Shown: in pieces, positions 43,234 to 52,742 of the stretch
Numbering within the stretch: position 1 is the first letter of the stretch
Layout of the letters: every line of letters begins with the position of its first letter
NCBI GenBank assembly: GCA_001515945.1
Contig: LOER01000046.1
Span: 124,001-188,000, forward strand
DNA from: Desulfitibacter sp. BRH_c19
GTDB lineage: Bacteria > Bacillota > DSM-16504 > Desulfitibacterales > Desulfitibacteraceae
Length of the DNA stretch: 64,000 bases
Direction: 5' to 3'
Translations under genes and position numbers: made by a program
The notes under the pieces: model-generated
What the model was told of the DNA's origin: nothing
The model's database searches: none
Seen by the model: only the letters and a program-made list of their open reading frames with translations

Positions 43234-44682
43234 TTAACTATACACTCTATCCTTTACCTTTAAGTATTCAGACAAGTAAGCAGAAGTCTCCTTGTCTAAT
43301 TGATTTTCATTATCACTTTCTAATATTTTCTTAACTTCTTCATTCGCCCTTTGTGCCATAGTTGTTCCACCTTTTTCCTTCCATTCATCATATCTATATC
43401 TATTTATTAATTTGGGAGACCAATGCTCTTGTCTGAAATGTTTAAGAGTATGCTCATGGGTAACAAATTCACCACCTGGGCCTACCTCCTCAATTACATC
43501 AATAGCTACTGTTTCATCATTGATCTGGTATCCTCTAATAATACGCCTTACTAATGAAATTGTCTCATTGCATACTGTCAGGGATGCTAAAGACTGAGTT
43601 AAACCTGACTCTATATAGCCTACATCATGAATAAGATTAGCTCCGCTTAAACCTGCTAACAGTAAACTATATGTCGCTTCTATTGATGCCTGATTATCAA
43701 AAATTGGAGAATCGGAACAACCTCCAGTACTAAAGACTGGTAACTTATAAAACTGTGCAAGTTGTGTGATTACTAGACTATTCATATGCCATTCAGGTGC
43801 TGCATATGGTAATATGGATGTTTTCATATCCATAATTGTGGCAACCCCTCCGTATATAAATGGAGCTCCCCTTTTCTTCAGCTGGTGGATAACTAGACCA
43901 CTTAGCAGCTCTGCATTAGCTGTGATAACAGCACCTGCCATTGTGACAGGACCTGTAGCTCCTGCCATTAATCCAGGGGTATAAACTATTGGTATCCCGT
44001 TTTCAGCACAAGTCAATAGCTTATGGGTGCCCTCCGGACTATGCATTAAGGGTGAGATAGGTTCATTATAGCAAGCAATAAATGGATTTTGCTTTAATTT
44101 ATCTAGTCCTCCAGCTACTATAGAAGCCATTTCAATTATGTCAAGTAATCCTTGCCGATGGTGTGCTGTAAATACTATAGGTACCGTTGTGTTGGTGACC
44201 ATAGCATCAAATTGATGAAGATCAGATGTTGCTTCGGGCACATCACATGCTATTCCCATAGACATCATGAAATCTATGTTTTCAAGCGCTTCTACTACTT
44301 TAGATGCATTTACAACATCTCTCTTAACACTACGCCTTCTTTCACCTGTGTAAGTGTCTATAGTATAGGGAAGGTCAGAACCTGGCCCAAAATATGGTTG
44401 GTTTTTCTCTAGGAACAGTTTTCGGTTTCCTCCTCTATCTGCTAAGACAACTCTTTGCGGAGAAGTTCTGATAGCTTCATCCACTATCCAAGATGGTATA
44501 CGGACTTTATCCTTAGTTACAAATGCACCGGCTCCAGCAAGCAGTTCTAAAGCCTCGGGTTCATCAACCCTAACTCCTACCCTTTCTAATACTTCTAATG
44601 TTTTTAAGTGGATTTCATTTATCTGATCATCTGAAAAAAAACTAAGGTGAGGCGAAGCAAATAATGTTTGATTAGGCTTCAT
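43234..44682 (-). CDS. MttB-family (non-pyrrolysine) methyltransferase, paralogue 4
   Basis: This 482-residue corrinoid-dependent methyltransferase shows the family segments GPGSDLPYTIDTYTGERR, KRGAPFIYGG, FSTGGCSDSPIFDNQA, NLIHDVGYIESGL and GPGGEFVTHEHT. It is closely similar to paralogue 3 (47,873-49,309) over the whole length, so these two are probably a recent pair with related substrates. It lies after dctM (73-base gap) and 19 bases or so before paralogue 5's upstream region. The start follows GGAGGATG. Confidence 0.92.
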   Translation of the reverse strand: MKPNQTLFASPHLSFFSDDQINEIHLKTLEVLERVGVRVDEPEALELLAGAGAFVTKDKVRIPSWIVDEAIRTSPQRVVLADRGGNRKLFLEKNQPYFGPGSDLPYTIDTYTGERRRSVKRDVVNASKVVEALENIDFMMSMGIACDVPEATSDLHQFDAMVTNTTVPIVFTAHHRQGLLDIIEMASIVAGGLDKLKQNPFIACYNEPISPLMHSPEGTHKLLTCAENGIPIVYTPGLMAGATGPVTMAGAVITANAELLSGLVIHQLKKRGAPFIYGGVATIMDMKTSILPYAAPEWHMNSLVITQLAQFYKLPVFSTGGCSDSPIFDNQASIEATYSLLLAGLSGANLIHDVGYIESGLTQSLASLTVCNETISLVRRIIRGYQINDETVAIDVIEEVGPGGEFVTHEHTLKHFRQEHWSPKLINRYRYDEWKEKGGTTMAQRANEEVKKILESDNENQLDKETSAYLSEYLKVKDRVYS

Positions 44683-44755
44683 GGTAAATCATCCTCCTGT
44701 TATTAAAGAATTGACTAAATAGCAATTTAAGATAATGGACTAGTTCAGTTGTCTT

Positions 44756-46060
44756 TCAGTACTGTATTCCTAAGATTAATTTAGGCAGAAACATAGCTAC
44801 TTGTGGTACATAGGTTGTTATCAATAGCGTGGGTAACCATGCAAATATTATCATATAAAAAGAAGGCCCAAGCATTTTGTTTAGACTAGCTCCTCCGACA
44901 CGACTACCTAAAAATAGTAAAGGTGCAGTTGGTGGAGTTATATTACCCATACCAAGATTCACCCCTAAAATAGCTGCGAAGTGAATAGGGTTAACCCCTA
45001 TGATTATAGCAACAGGCAATAAAACTGGAGTAGTTAATAAAACGGCACTTACATCGTCCATTAGCATCCCAATAATTATCATAAATACATTCAACATCAT
45101 TAGTATTACATACTTATTTTCTGATATGGCTGCAAGGTATGCCATTATGGTCTGTGGCACATTTTCCATTATATATATACGACTTAGAAGCATAACTGCA
45201 TATAGCATTACCATTATTACTCCAGTTGTTGTGGCAGTTTCTATTAAAACTTTTAAGAAATTGTCACGATTTAGACCCTTATAAACTAAGAAACCAATGG
45301 GTACCGAATAAAAGACTGCTACTGCCGCAGCTTCTGTAGGTGTCATTATTCCTGCATAAATTCCCCCAAGCACTATAAATGGCATTGCCAATGCCGGTGT
45401 AGCCTTTAAGGTTCTAATACCAAAAACCTTCGCTGTGGTAGAAAGATCTAATTTCTCGCTAACCTTTATGTTCGTATTATTTCTTAATAGAAAATAGTTT
45501 ACCGTACATAAAAGTATGGTTAGAATTATCCCAGGAATAACTGTTGCTAAAAAACATGCAAGAATGGATTGGTTACCGATCCATCCATATAGAATCATTA
45601 TTGCACTTGGTGGTATTAACAAACCAATAACTGATGCATTTGAGATTAATGCTGCCGTATGCCCTTTAGGATACCCTGCCGCATATAACCTAGGTATCAT
45701 TACTGTTCCAATACATGACAATGTTGCAGCTGCACTACCCGTGATAGAACCAAATATGGCACATGAAACAATAGATACTGCTCCTAAGCCTCCTTTAAAT
45801 CTGCCAACTAATATATCAACTACATCGGCTAGCTTACCACCTATTCCACCTTTTTCCATTAGTCCTCCGGCCATAATAAACAGGGGAATTGCTAACAATA
45901 CGACTGTGCTCATCTTACTAAATCCGTAAGGCAATAAAAAGCCAGGGTCATATCCCAATGCATAAACCAAATAGGCAACAGCGCTAAAAAAAGCAAAAGG
46001 AACAGGAACTCCTATTATCAAAGTTATAATCAGTACTACTAACGCTATCTCTATATGCAT
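44756..46060 (-). CDS. dctM: TRAP transporter large permease (DctM family)
   Basis: This 434-residue membrane protein has about 12 helices and the DctM hallmark segments PLFIMAGGLMEKGGIGGKL, VSCAIFGSITGSAAATLSCIG and PTEAAAVAVFYS. It forms the sodium-coupled permease with DctQ. The start follows AGGGGGTC and overlaps the dctQ end. The presence of a dctPQM set inside a methyltransferase operon suggests uptake of a quaternary amine or its acid degradation product. Confidence 0.95.
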   Translation of the reverse strand: MHIEIALVVLIITLIIGVPVPFAFFSAVAYLVYALGYDPGFLLPYGFSKMSTVVLLAIPLFIMAGGLMEKGGIGGKLADVVDILVGRFKGGLGAVSIVSCAIFGSITGSAAATLSCIGTVMIPRLYAAGYPKGHTAALISNASVIGLLIPPSAIMILYGWIGNQSILACFLATVIPGIILTILLCTVNYFLLRNNTNIKVSEKLDLSTTAKVFGIRTLKATPALAMPFIVLGGIYAGIMTPTEAAAVAVFYSVPIGFLVYKGLNRDNFLKVLIETATTTGVIMVMLYAVMLLSRIYIMENVPQTIMAYLAAISENKYVILMMLNVFMIIIGMLMDDVSAVLLTTPVLLPVAIIIGVNPIHFAAILGVNLGMGNITPPTAPLLFLGSRVGGASLNKMLGPSFYMIIFAWLPTLLITTYVPQVAMFLPKLILGIQY

Positions 46061-46620
46061 TAAAATGACCCCCTCTTCTGATTACTAGTTATTGGATCTC
46101 CTGAAAAAAACTTTTTAATATCTAGATACAGATAGACCACAGAATATAATGACATTAGTATAAACCCAATAAATATGGCACTTTGAGGAATAACCATGGG
46201 TATGCTTAAGACAGGTGACTTTGCTTGTTTAACTATACCCCATATAAAAAAATCTAAGGCCCAATAAGTAACTAGCAAGCTTATGCCTGTTGTTATTGAA
46301 GATGCTATTAACTTCAAAAAATCCTTAATTTTTTGATTTTTTATATATACCGAAACGATATCAGCTTTAATATGGCTTTGTTCATAGCTTCCATAAGAAC
46401 TACCCATAAAATAGAGCCAAAAAGCAATAATTACTATGAATTCATCTAATCCGTAAAAATCTAACTGTAATAGGTAACGAAATGCTGCTTGAGCACTAAT
46501 CCCTAAAATTATTAAGATACTGCAAATAATCATGATAGTTTGTTGGAATTTTACTAAAGACTTCCATATTAAAGAAAAAAATCTATTTACTTTTGATAAG
46601 AGAACAGGCATTTGTGTCAT
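46060..46620 (-). CDS. dctQ: TRAP transporter small permease (DctQ family)
   Basis: This 186-residue protein has four membrane helices, with WLYFMGSSYGSYEQSHIKADIVS between helices 2 and 3, the DctQ signature. It stabilises or assists the large permease. AACGGAGG precedes the ATG. It is directly followed by dctM. Confidence 0.93.
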   Translation of the reverse strand: MTQMPVLLSKVNRFFSLIWKSLVKFQQTIMIICSILIILGISAQAAFRYLLQLDFYGLDEFIVIIAFWLYFMGSSYGSYEQSHIKADIVSVYIKNQKIKDFLKLIASSITTGISLLVTYWALDFFIWGIVKQAKSPVLSIPMVIPQSAIFIGFILMSLYSVVYLYLDIKKFFSGDPITSNQKRGSF

Positions 46621-46677
46621 TTTTTATCCTCCGTTCACGTTCACTTAAATCCTCAATCCTTTAAATAGTTCCAAAGG

Positions 46678-46705
46678 GTCAGGGGAAATTTTAATTTCCC
46701 CTGAC
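46678..46705 (-). promoter_or_regulatory. Intercistronic stem-loop after dctP
   Basis: GTCAGGGGAAATT pairs with AATTTCCCCTGAC across a two-base centre, with no T-run. It lies between dctP and dctQ. Such a stem commonly protects the upstream message so that the binding protein is made in excess over the permease. Confidence 0.55.
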
Positions 46706-46737
46706 TACTTTAAGACAGAGAATTACACTCTTTTGCA

Positions 46738-47778
46738 TTAATACTGTTTCATTAGTTCGTCAATTAATTCTGGGCCTATTCGATCTCTTACTGCTGGCCA
46801 AACAACATCTCTATTATGCTTAGCAACTTCTCTTAGTTCCTCATCTGTAAATACTACAACCTCTATTCCATAGTCCCTCATTTGATCCATATACCCTTCA
46901 TTTAATTCCTCGGCCGTTTCAAAACTTCTAATTGATTCTTGAGAAACAGCCTCTTTAATTATGCTTTGATGCTCTTGACTTAATGAATCCCATGTATCTT
47001 TATTCATTAGAAAAAATGTAACTTCAAACCAGCTGTTTGTTTGTATATAGTAATCAATAACATCTCTAAATCCAGTCCAGTTTAACGATGCAGGTCCTCC
47101 AAGCCAACCATCACATACACCTGTCTGCATTGCCGTATAAACCTCTGCATATGGTATAGATGTAGTCCTATAGCCCATAGCCTCTGCACTAAGTTTAATA
47201 GACTCTATACCTGGTACTCTTAGTAAAATGCCTTTGTCAACTGAATTGTCTAGTGGTTCGATTGGCATTTTAGCTGAACCAATACCCCCAAGACCTTCTC
47301 CATAAAAACCTAAGAATTGGACACCTAAGCTTCCATGTACTTCACTAAAAGTATTGTACATAAACCCATCTGGTACATATAACCTTTTTACCTCTTCATA
47401 ATTTTCTGCGATAAATGGTAAATAGCATAGAAATAATCTATCATCATATGTTGGAGCAACAGAAATAAGAGCCATATCAATGGAACCCCTCATTAGTTCT
47501 TCATAAACTTGTGTATAATCTCCTAATTGGTTTGCAGGATAGACAGTAATATCAATAGAACCATCACTATCTTCTTTAACCTTATCTACTAAGCGGTACA
47601 CAGCTTGAGTATCAGGGTTGTCAATAGCACTTTGTCCAGCTATACGTAAGCTAATCTTTTCTATTTCAGGTTCACTAGGTTCTTCCGCCGGTTCATCTTG
47701 TGTGCCACAAGCTATTAACGTCAATGCCAGAGTTAGTATTAAAACGCACACAAAGATCAGTAAAATGTTTTTTTTCAT
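46738..47778 (-). CDS. dctP: TRAP transporter solute-binding protein (DctP family)
   Basis: This 346-residue lipoprotein has signal peptide LIFVCVLILTLALTLIAC (lipobox LIAC), an acidic linker, and the DctP fold: YPANQLGDYTQVYEELMRGSIDMA, VDKGILLRVPG, PYAEVYTAMQTGVCDGW. The conserved Arg of the ligand site in the 'LRVPG' segment usually pairs with a carboxylate, so the ligand probably carries one, as betaines do. The start has GGGAGGG upstream. It follows paralogue 3 by about 95 bases. Confidence 0.93.
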   Translation of the reverse strand: MKKNILLIFVCVLILTLALTLIACGTQDEPAEEPSEPEIEKISLRIAGQSAIDNPDTQAVYRLVDKVKEDSDGSIDITVYPANQLGDYTQVYEELMRGSIDMALISVAPTYDDRLFLCYLPFIAENYEEVKRLYVPDGFMYNTFSEVHGSLGVQFLGFYGEGLGGIGSAKMPIEPLDNSVDKGILLRVPGIESIKLSAEAMGYRTTSIPYAEVYTAMQTGVCDGWLGGPASLNWTGFRDVIDYYIQTNSWFEVTFFLMNKDTWDSLSQEHQSIIKEAVSQESIRSFETAEELNEGYMDQMRDYGIEVVVFTDEELREVAKHNRDVVWPAVRDRIGPELIDELMKQY

Positions 47779-47872
47779 TTCTTTGTTACCCTCCCTATTT
47801 TCTTTTTATTTATAAACCATTGAAACAGGCATCAACTCCTTCTTTTCTGTAATGGCAACTATTTCTTGCCTA

Positions 47873-49309
47873 CTACCTTTTTGCATTATTAATAATTTCG
47901 GTCAGTTTTACTTTAACTTGGTCTGGAAGTGGTTTAGGCTTATGCGTTAATAGAATCTCTTTTGCCATAGAACTGGCCCTCTGCCCAAGCGATAAGCCTC
48001 CATCCTCCACCCAATCTTTATGTCTTTTTCTATTAAGCAACTGTGGTACCCAAAACTCGTTCCTGAAATTGTTGAAAGTGTGTTCATCATCTATGTAGTT
48101 TCCCCCTGGCCCAACTCTTTCCATAACTTCTACAGCTAGGGTTTCCTTGTTGATTTCATATCCCTTTCCTATCCGACGTGCTAATCCTATAACCTCATTA
48201 CCTACAACCATTGATTCTAATGATGCTGTTAAACCTGCCTCTAGATAACCAACATCATGAATTAGGTTTGCACCACTAAGTTCAGCTAACACAATACTAT
48301 ACCCCAGTTCTATGCCAGCCTGTTGATCAAAGATTGGTGAGTCACTACATCCACCAGTACTGAAAATAGGAAGCTCATAGAAGCGTGCCATTTGTGATAA
48401 AACAACACTATTCATATGCCACTCGGGGCATCCGTATGAAAAAATTGTAGATCTCATATCCATAATCGAAGGACATCCTCCATATATAAACGGTGCTCCT
48501 TTTACTTCTAATTGGTGTATGACCAAACCACTTAACAGCTCTGCATTAGCCTGGGTCAAAAGCCCTGCCGCTGTGCAGGGTGCGTTTCCTCCTGCTCCCA
48601 TTCCAGGCGTATATACTGCAGGAATTCCATATTTAGAACATGCTAATAATTTCGATAGTCCTTCATTAGTATGGCATAAAGGAGAAATTGGCTCGTGATA
48701 GCATGCAATAAAAGGCTTTTGTTTTAGTTCCTCATAACCACCAGCTATAATTGAAGCCATTTCAACAATTTGCATAAAATCAATTCCATCCCTTGCAGTA
48801 TAAATAATTGGCTTTGAAGTATGCTCTACCATTGCCTGAAATTGATGTAAATAGGAATCCTTTTTTGGAACATCAGTAGCAATAGCAAATGACATCATAA
48901 AATCATAATTTGGTAAAGAATCTAATATAATTGAAGCATTGATTACATCCTGTTTAGTACTGGAACGTCTTTCTCCAGTATTAATATCAATAGTCCAGGG
49001 TAAATCTGACCCGAGACCATAGTATGTATTATTTTTCTCCAAAAAAAGTTTCCTCTCACCACTTCTATTACACAATACGACTCTTTTTGGAGCAGTACGT
49101 AACGCACTTTCTACCATCACAGCGGGAATTTTTACTAAATCTCCTTTCACATAAGCTCCCGCTTGCCTTAGCATTTCTTTTGCTTTTTCATGACTAACCT
49201 TTACTCCTACTCTTTCCAAGACTTCCATGGTTGCCATATGTATTTCATAAAGCTGTTCATCGGATATAAAACTTAATTTAGGTGTATGGTTTGTTTTTGT
49301 AAATTTCAT
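47873..49309 (-). CDS. MttB-family (non-pyrrolysine) methyltransferase, paralogue 3
   Basis: This 478-residue protein has LGSDLPWTIDINTGERR, VKGAPFIYGG, FSTGGCSDSPIFDQQA, NLIHDVGYLEAGL and GPGGNYIDDEHT, all positions conserved in the MttB superfamily. It is the closest relative of paralogue 4. No in-frame UAG is present, so pyrrolysine is not used. The ATG follows a GGGGGAAATCA site. It lies third in the operon, directly before the TRAP genes. Confidence 0.92.
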   Translation of the reverse strand: MKFTKTNHTPKLSFISDEQLYEIHMATMEVLERVGVKVSHEKAKEMLRQAGAYVKGDLVKIPAVMVESALRTAPKRVVLCNRSGERKLFLEKNNTYYGLGSDLPWTIDINTGERRSSTKQDVINASIILDSLPNYDFMMSFAIATDVPKKDSYLHQFQAMVEHTSKPIIYTARDGIDFMQIVEMASIIAGGYEELKQKPFIACYHEPISPLCHTNEGLSKLLACSKYGIPAVYTPGMGAGGNAPCTAAGLLTQANAELLSGLVIHQLEVKGAPFIYGGCPSIMDMRSTIFSYGCPEWHMNSVVLSQMARFYELPIFSTGGCSDSPIFDQQAGIELGYSIVLAELSGANLIHDVGYLEAGLTASLESMVVGNEVIGLARRIGKGYEINKETLAVEVMERVGPGGNYIDDEHTFNNFRNEFWVPQLLNRKRHKDWVEDGGLSLGQRASSMAKEILLTHKPKPLPDQVKVKLTEIINNAKR

Positions 49310-49424
49310 TGATTTCCCCCTATAACATAATAAGATTAAGAATGAATTTTGTCATTATTGGCAATTTTCAATCTATAATATTTTCCATATTTTATCATGG
49401 CTGTGAGTATTTATCAAATCTGAT

Positions 49425-50855
49425 TTATCTTTGAGCTTTTTTAGTTATTTCATTAATTTTTTCCTCTATATTTTTTGGTAACATTTCTGATTTATGTTGG
49501 AGAAGTATTTTTTGTATCTTTTCTTTTATATTACTGGCATACCATCCCCCAGCACCGTGCCGGTTATTCACATTCTCCCGATTGAGTAATTCAGGAATAA
49601 ACAATTCTTCGCGAAAATATTTTGCTGTTATTTCTTCTCCTAAATAATTTCCTCCAATTCCAACCTTGCAAATTGTATCTACTGCCAACTTGGTCTCGCT
49701 AAAATCAATACCTCTTATAAGACGTTTTATCATACTAATCATTTCATTTGAGGCTACCATTGTTTCTATGGAATAAACCATTCCCTGTCCTAAAAAACCT
49801 ACATCGTGTATCAAGTTTCCTCCATTTAAAGCGTTAATCATTAAGGTATACATTGCTTCCATAGATGCCTGCTGGTCAAACGTAATGGCATCAGAGCATC
49901 CTCCATAAGTAAAGACTGGCAAGTCATAGTAGCGAGCCATCTCAGCTAGATAGACTGCATTTAGATGTCCTTCTGGTGCACAGTAAGAACAATTCCCTGT
50001 CCTCATATCCAATGGTGTAGCAGCACCACCATATATAAATGGAGCTCCCGAACGCCGGCATTGATGCAAAACTAGTCCACTTAATAGTTCGCAATTTGCT
50101 ACTACTAAACCTCCGGCTAAAGTGATAGGTGCTGCACCTCCTAGCATTACTGCTGGCACATAGATTATAGGTAAGCCAATATCGGCCGAAAAAAGTGCCT
50201 TTTGAGCTACTTCTCTAGTGTGACGCAATGGAGAACTAGGCTCATTATATAACATGATATTTGGCTTATCTCTTACAGGAAATCCTGTTACTAATTCATT
50301 AATTTCGACCATAGTTTTTGTGTTAATTTCATTATGGGCAGTTATAATAATTGGTTTAGTGGAGTTTTTTAACATAGCAGTAAACTGATGTATATCTGAT
50401 ATAGATATGGGAGTATCTGATGCTAAACCCATTGACATTATAAAATCTATGTTTGGTAATGCATCTGCAACGATTGAACCCTTTACTGTATCTTCTAATA
50501 CGGCTCTTCTTACTTTATCTGTTTCATAATCCTGAACATATGGAGTATCAGAGCCAGTACCAAAATAAACTCTTCCTTTTTCTAGATTGAGCTTTTCCTG
50601 ACCATTTCGATCATAAATTTTTATTTTTCCCGGAGAACTTTTTATCGCAGCTTCGATCATTTTAGGTGCAAACTTTACTATGGACCCATCTACTTGAGCT
50701 CCATTTTTTTTTAATAAATGGAGTGCTTCTTCATCGAAAAACTCTACTCCTAAATTCTCTAAGACTTTTAGTGATGCTTCATGTAATTGTTCTTTTTCTT
50801 TTTCAGACATTGCCCCAATACCAATTGTCTGGCGATTAACTAGATTACCATCCAT
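49425..50855 (-). CDS. MttB-family (non-pyrrolysine) methyltransferase, paralogue 2
   Basis: This 476-residue protein is more divergent. It has GTGSDTPYVQDYETDKVRR, RSGAPFIYGG, FTYGGCSDAITFDQQA and GIGGNYLGEE. The segment YGGCSD replaces STGGCSD, and the start (NRQTIGIGAMSEKEKEQLHE) differs from paralogues 3-5. It has no in-frame UAG. GAAGGTGTG precedes the ATG. It lies 57 bases after paralogue 1. The divergence fits a distinct amine substrate, but that cannot be told from sequence. Confidence 0.9.
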   Translation of the reverse strand: MDGNLVNRQTIGIGAMSEKEKEQLHEASLKVLENLGVEFFDEEALHLLKKNGAQVDGSIVKFAPKMIEAAIKSSPGKIKIYDRNGQEKLNLEKGRVYFGTGSDTPYVQDYETDKVRRAVLEDTVKGSIVADALPNIDFIMSMGLASDTPISISDIHQFTAMLKNSTKPIIITAHNEINTKTMVEINELVTGFPVRDKPNIMLYNEPSSPLRHTREVAQKALFSADIGLPIIYVPAVMLGGAAPITLAGGLVVANCELLSGLVLHQCRRSGAPFIYGGAATPLDMRTGNCSYCAPEGHLNAVYLAEMARYYDLPVFTYGGCSDAITFDQQASMEAMYTLMINALNGGNLIHDVGFLGQGMVYSIETMVASNEMISMIKRLIRGIDFSETKLAVDTICKVGIGGNYLGEEITAKYFREELFIPELLNRENVNNRHGAGGWYASNIKEKIQKILLQHKSEMLPKNIEEKINEITKKAQR

Positions 50856-50912
50856 GCATCACACCTTCTTTCATGTAATAAGTTAGGTTAGTCCATGATA
50901 TAATATTATCTT

Positions 50913-52361
50913 TTATAACTGGCATTCAAGTTCTTCAATAATTCCCTTTATTATTTTAACTTTTTCTGCGCCTAATGGCTCTGGAATATGTGTCTTTAGA
51001 ATTGTCTTAACCTTTTCATTTACTTTTTCTCCATACGTCTTCTTACCATCCATTTTCCAAACCTCATAACCTTTTCTATTCATTAATGTGGGTAGCCATA
51101 GCTCATCTTTAAAATGTTTCAAAGTATGTTCTGTTTGAAGATAATATCCGCCTGGTCCAATTCTATCTATCTCGTCTACAGCTAATGTTTCTTCATTAAC
51201 ATCTATGCCTTTCATGAACCTTTTTACTAATCCTATTCCTTCATTACACATTACCAAGGATTCCCATGATGCTACAAGTCCCTGACCTAAGTAACCCACG
51301 TCATGTATTAAGTTTACCCCACTCAAGGATGCGGCTAGTAATGTAAATGCATTGTCCCAGCCTGCCTGTTGATCGAATGTGGATGAATCGCTACAACCGC
51401 CAACTCCAAAATGTGGCAATCTATAGAAATTAGCCATTTCATGTAGTACAGCTTGCCTTAAGTATAATTCTGGGGCACTATATAGAAATGTTCCTGCTGC
51501 CATATCCATATTTGTGACCATTCCACCGTAAATCATTGGAGCACCTTTCCTTTTTAATTGACCAATCACTAATCCACTAAGGAGTTCACAGTTAGCTGAT
51601 ACTAACACTCCTGCTGCTGTTATGGGTGCAGTTGCCCCAGCCATCATACCAACTGTATATACACAGGGAACTCCTTTATCACAACAGATAAGTAGCTTTT
51701 CTAATGATTCTTTTGAATGCATTAGTGGCGAACTAGGTTCAGTATATAAAGCTATAAATGGGGCTCTTCTAAATTCCTCTTCACTTCCGGCTATTACTGA
51801 AGCCATTTCAATAGCTCCTAATAGATTTTCCTTAGTATGTATTGTAAAAATTACAGGCTTAGTTGTATTTAATAACTGGGCTTCTAGTTGATGGAGGTCT
51901 GATGTTTTTGTGGGACAGTCTGAAACTAGTCCCATTGACATCGAGAAGTCAATATTATCTAAATAGTCAACTATTTGTGCGACTTTTGCAACATCTTCCT
52001 TACAGGTAACTCTATGTTCTCCCGTATATGGGTCTAGTACATATGGAGTATCTGAGCCCGTACCATAATATGAATTGTTCCCTTCTAGATACAACTTTCT
52101 ATTGCCGTTTCTGTCCGATAGTGTTACTTTTGATGGAGCCCAGCGGATTGCTTGTTCAATTAACCACCCAGGTATTCTGACCCTGTTTCCCTCTACATCT
52201 GCACCTGCATCTTGCAATAATTTCAAGGATTCCTCTTCATAAACGTTTACTCCAGTTCTTTCTAACGCTTCTAGTGTGGCACAATGTATTTGTTTTATCT
52301 GGTCTTCATCTACTACTTTTAAACCCAAGCTAATACTAGATACACTATTTGATCTTACCAT
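50913..52361 (-). CDS. MttB-family (non-pyrrolysine) methyltransferase, paralogue 1
   Basis: This protein of about 482 residues has GTGSDTPYVLDPYTGEHR, RKGAPMIYGG (Met for Phe), FGVGGCSDSSTFDQQAG and GPGGYYLQTEHT. It is the promoter-proximal gene of the operon; a sigma-54 promoter lies at 52,499-52,514, about 140 bases upstream. I choose the second ATG (52361), six bases after AGGAGG. It has no in-frame UAG. Like the other four, it would need a corrinoid protein, and none is encoded in this window. Confidence 0.92.
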   Translation of the reverse strand: MVRSNSVSSISLGLKVVDEDQIKQIHCATLEALERTGVNVYEEESLKLLQDAGADVEGNRVRIPGWLIEQAIRWAPSKVTLSDRNGNRKLYLEGNNSYYGTGSDTPYVLDPYTGEHRVTCKEDVAKVAQIVDYLDNIDFSMSMGLVSDCPTKTSDLHQLEAQLLNTTKPVIFTIHTKENLLGAIEMASVIAGSEEEFRRAPFIALYTEPSSPLMHSKESLEKLLICCDKGVPCVYTVGMMAGATAPITAAGVLVSANCELLSGLVIGQLKRKGAPMIYGGMVTNMDMAAGTFLYSAPELYLRQAVLHEMANFYRLPHFGVGGCSDSSTFDQQAGWDNAFTLLAASLSGVNLIHDVGYLGQGLVASWESLVMCNEGIGLVKRFMKGIDVNEETLAVDEIDRIGPGGYYLQTEHTLKHFKDELWLPTLMNRKGYEVWKMDGKKTYGEKVNEKVKTILKTHIPEPLGAEKVKIIKGIIEELECQL

Positions 52362-52474
52362 TTTCATCCTCCTATCATATGTTAAAAAACTAGTAATTAA
52401 GTATCTCTCACTTGTATCAAATCAACTATCTTAGATTTTTAAGGGTTAAGAACATTTCACCTCCTACAGGCAAA

Positions 52475-52485
52475 TGATCATAGTC
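52475..52485 (-). promoter_or_regulatory. Shared 11-bp motif downstream of sigma-54 promoter (methyltransferase operon)
   Basis: The sequence TGATCATAGTC (plus-strand orientation) recurs in the opposite orientation at 54,088-54,098. In both places it begins about 13 bases after the -12 element, near the transcription start. It is a candidate common operator. Confidence 0.4.
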
Positions 52486-52498
52486 ACATATATATCTA

Positions 52499-52514
52499 AG
52501 CAAAATCCATACCA
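52499..52514 (-). promoter_or_regulatory. Sigma-54 (-24/-12) promoter of the methyltransferase operon
   Basis: On the minus strand TGGTATGGATTTTGCT matches TGGCAYRN4TTGCW with one mismatch (T for C in the -24 block) and correct 12-base spacing between GG (52513) and GC (52501). It sits in the 360-base intergenic region before the first methyltransferase gene; nothing else is seen in that region. Confidence 0.7.
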
Positions 52515-52742
52515 GATTATATGTTGCCATTTTTGAAAACCCATAGGATGTCTTAAATTTTGATAGATGTACTTTTTTGGAAATTATTTTATATTTCTCA
52601 ATTTATATTAATTCTGTAGCCTTAAATTCATTTGTCTCAATGTGATATACAATATTGAATTAAATTTGTGAATTGTTTAAAAATACTGATTATTCTTTAT
52701 GTATAAAAAAGAGACCCCATGTCTAAAAATGAGATATCCCCT

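Noticed and set aside
41760-52361. Pyrrolysine use in the MttB-family genes
   Set aside because: No in-frame UAG occurs in any of the five genes, so they belong to the non-pyrrolysine group.
52690-52742. Terminator after the desulfidase gene
   Set aside because: The repeated GAGA..CCCC segments are direct, not inverted, so they do not form a stem.
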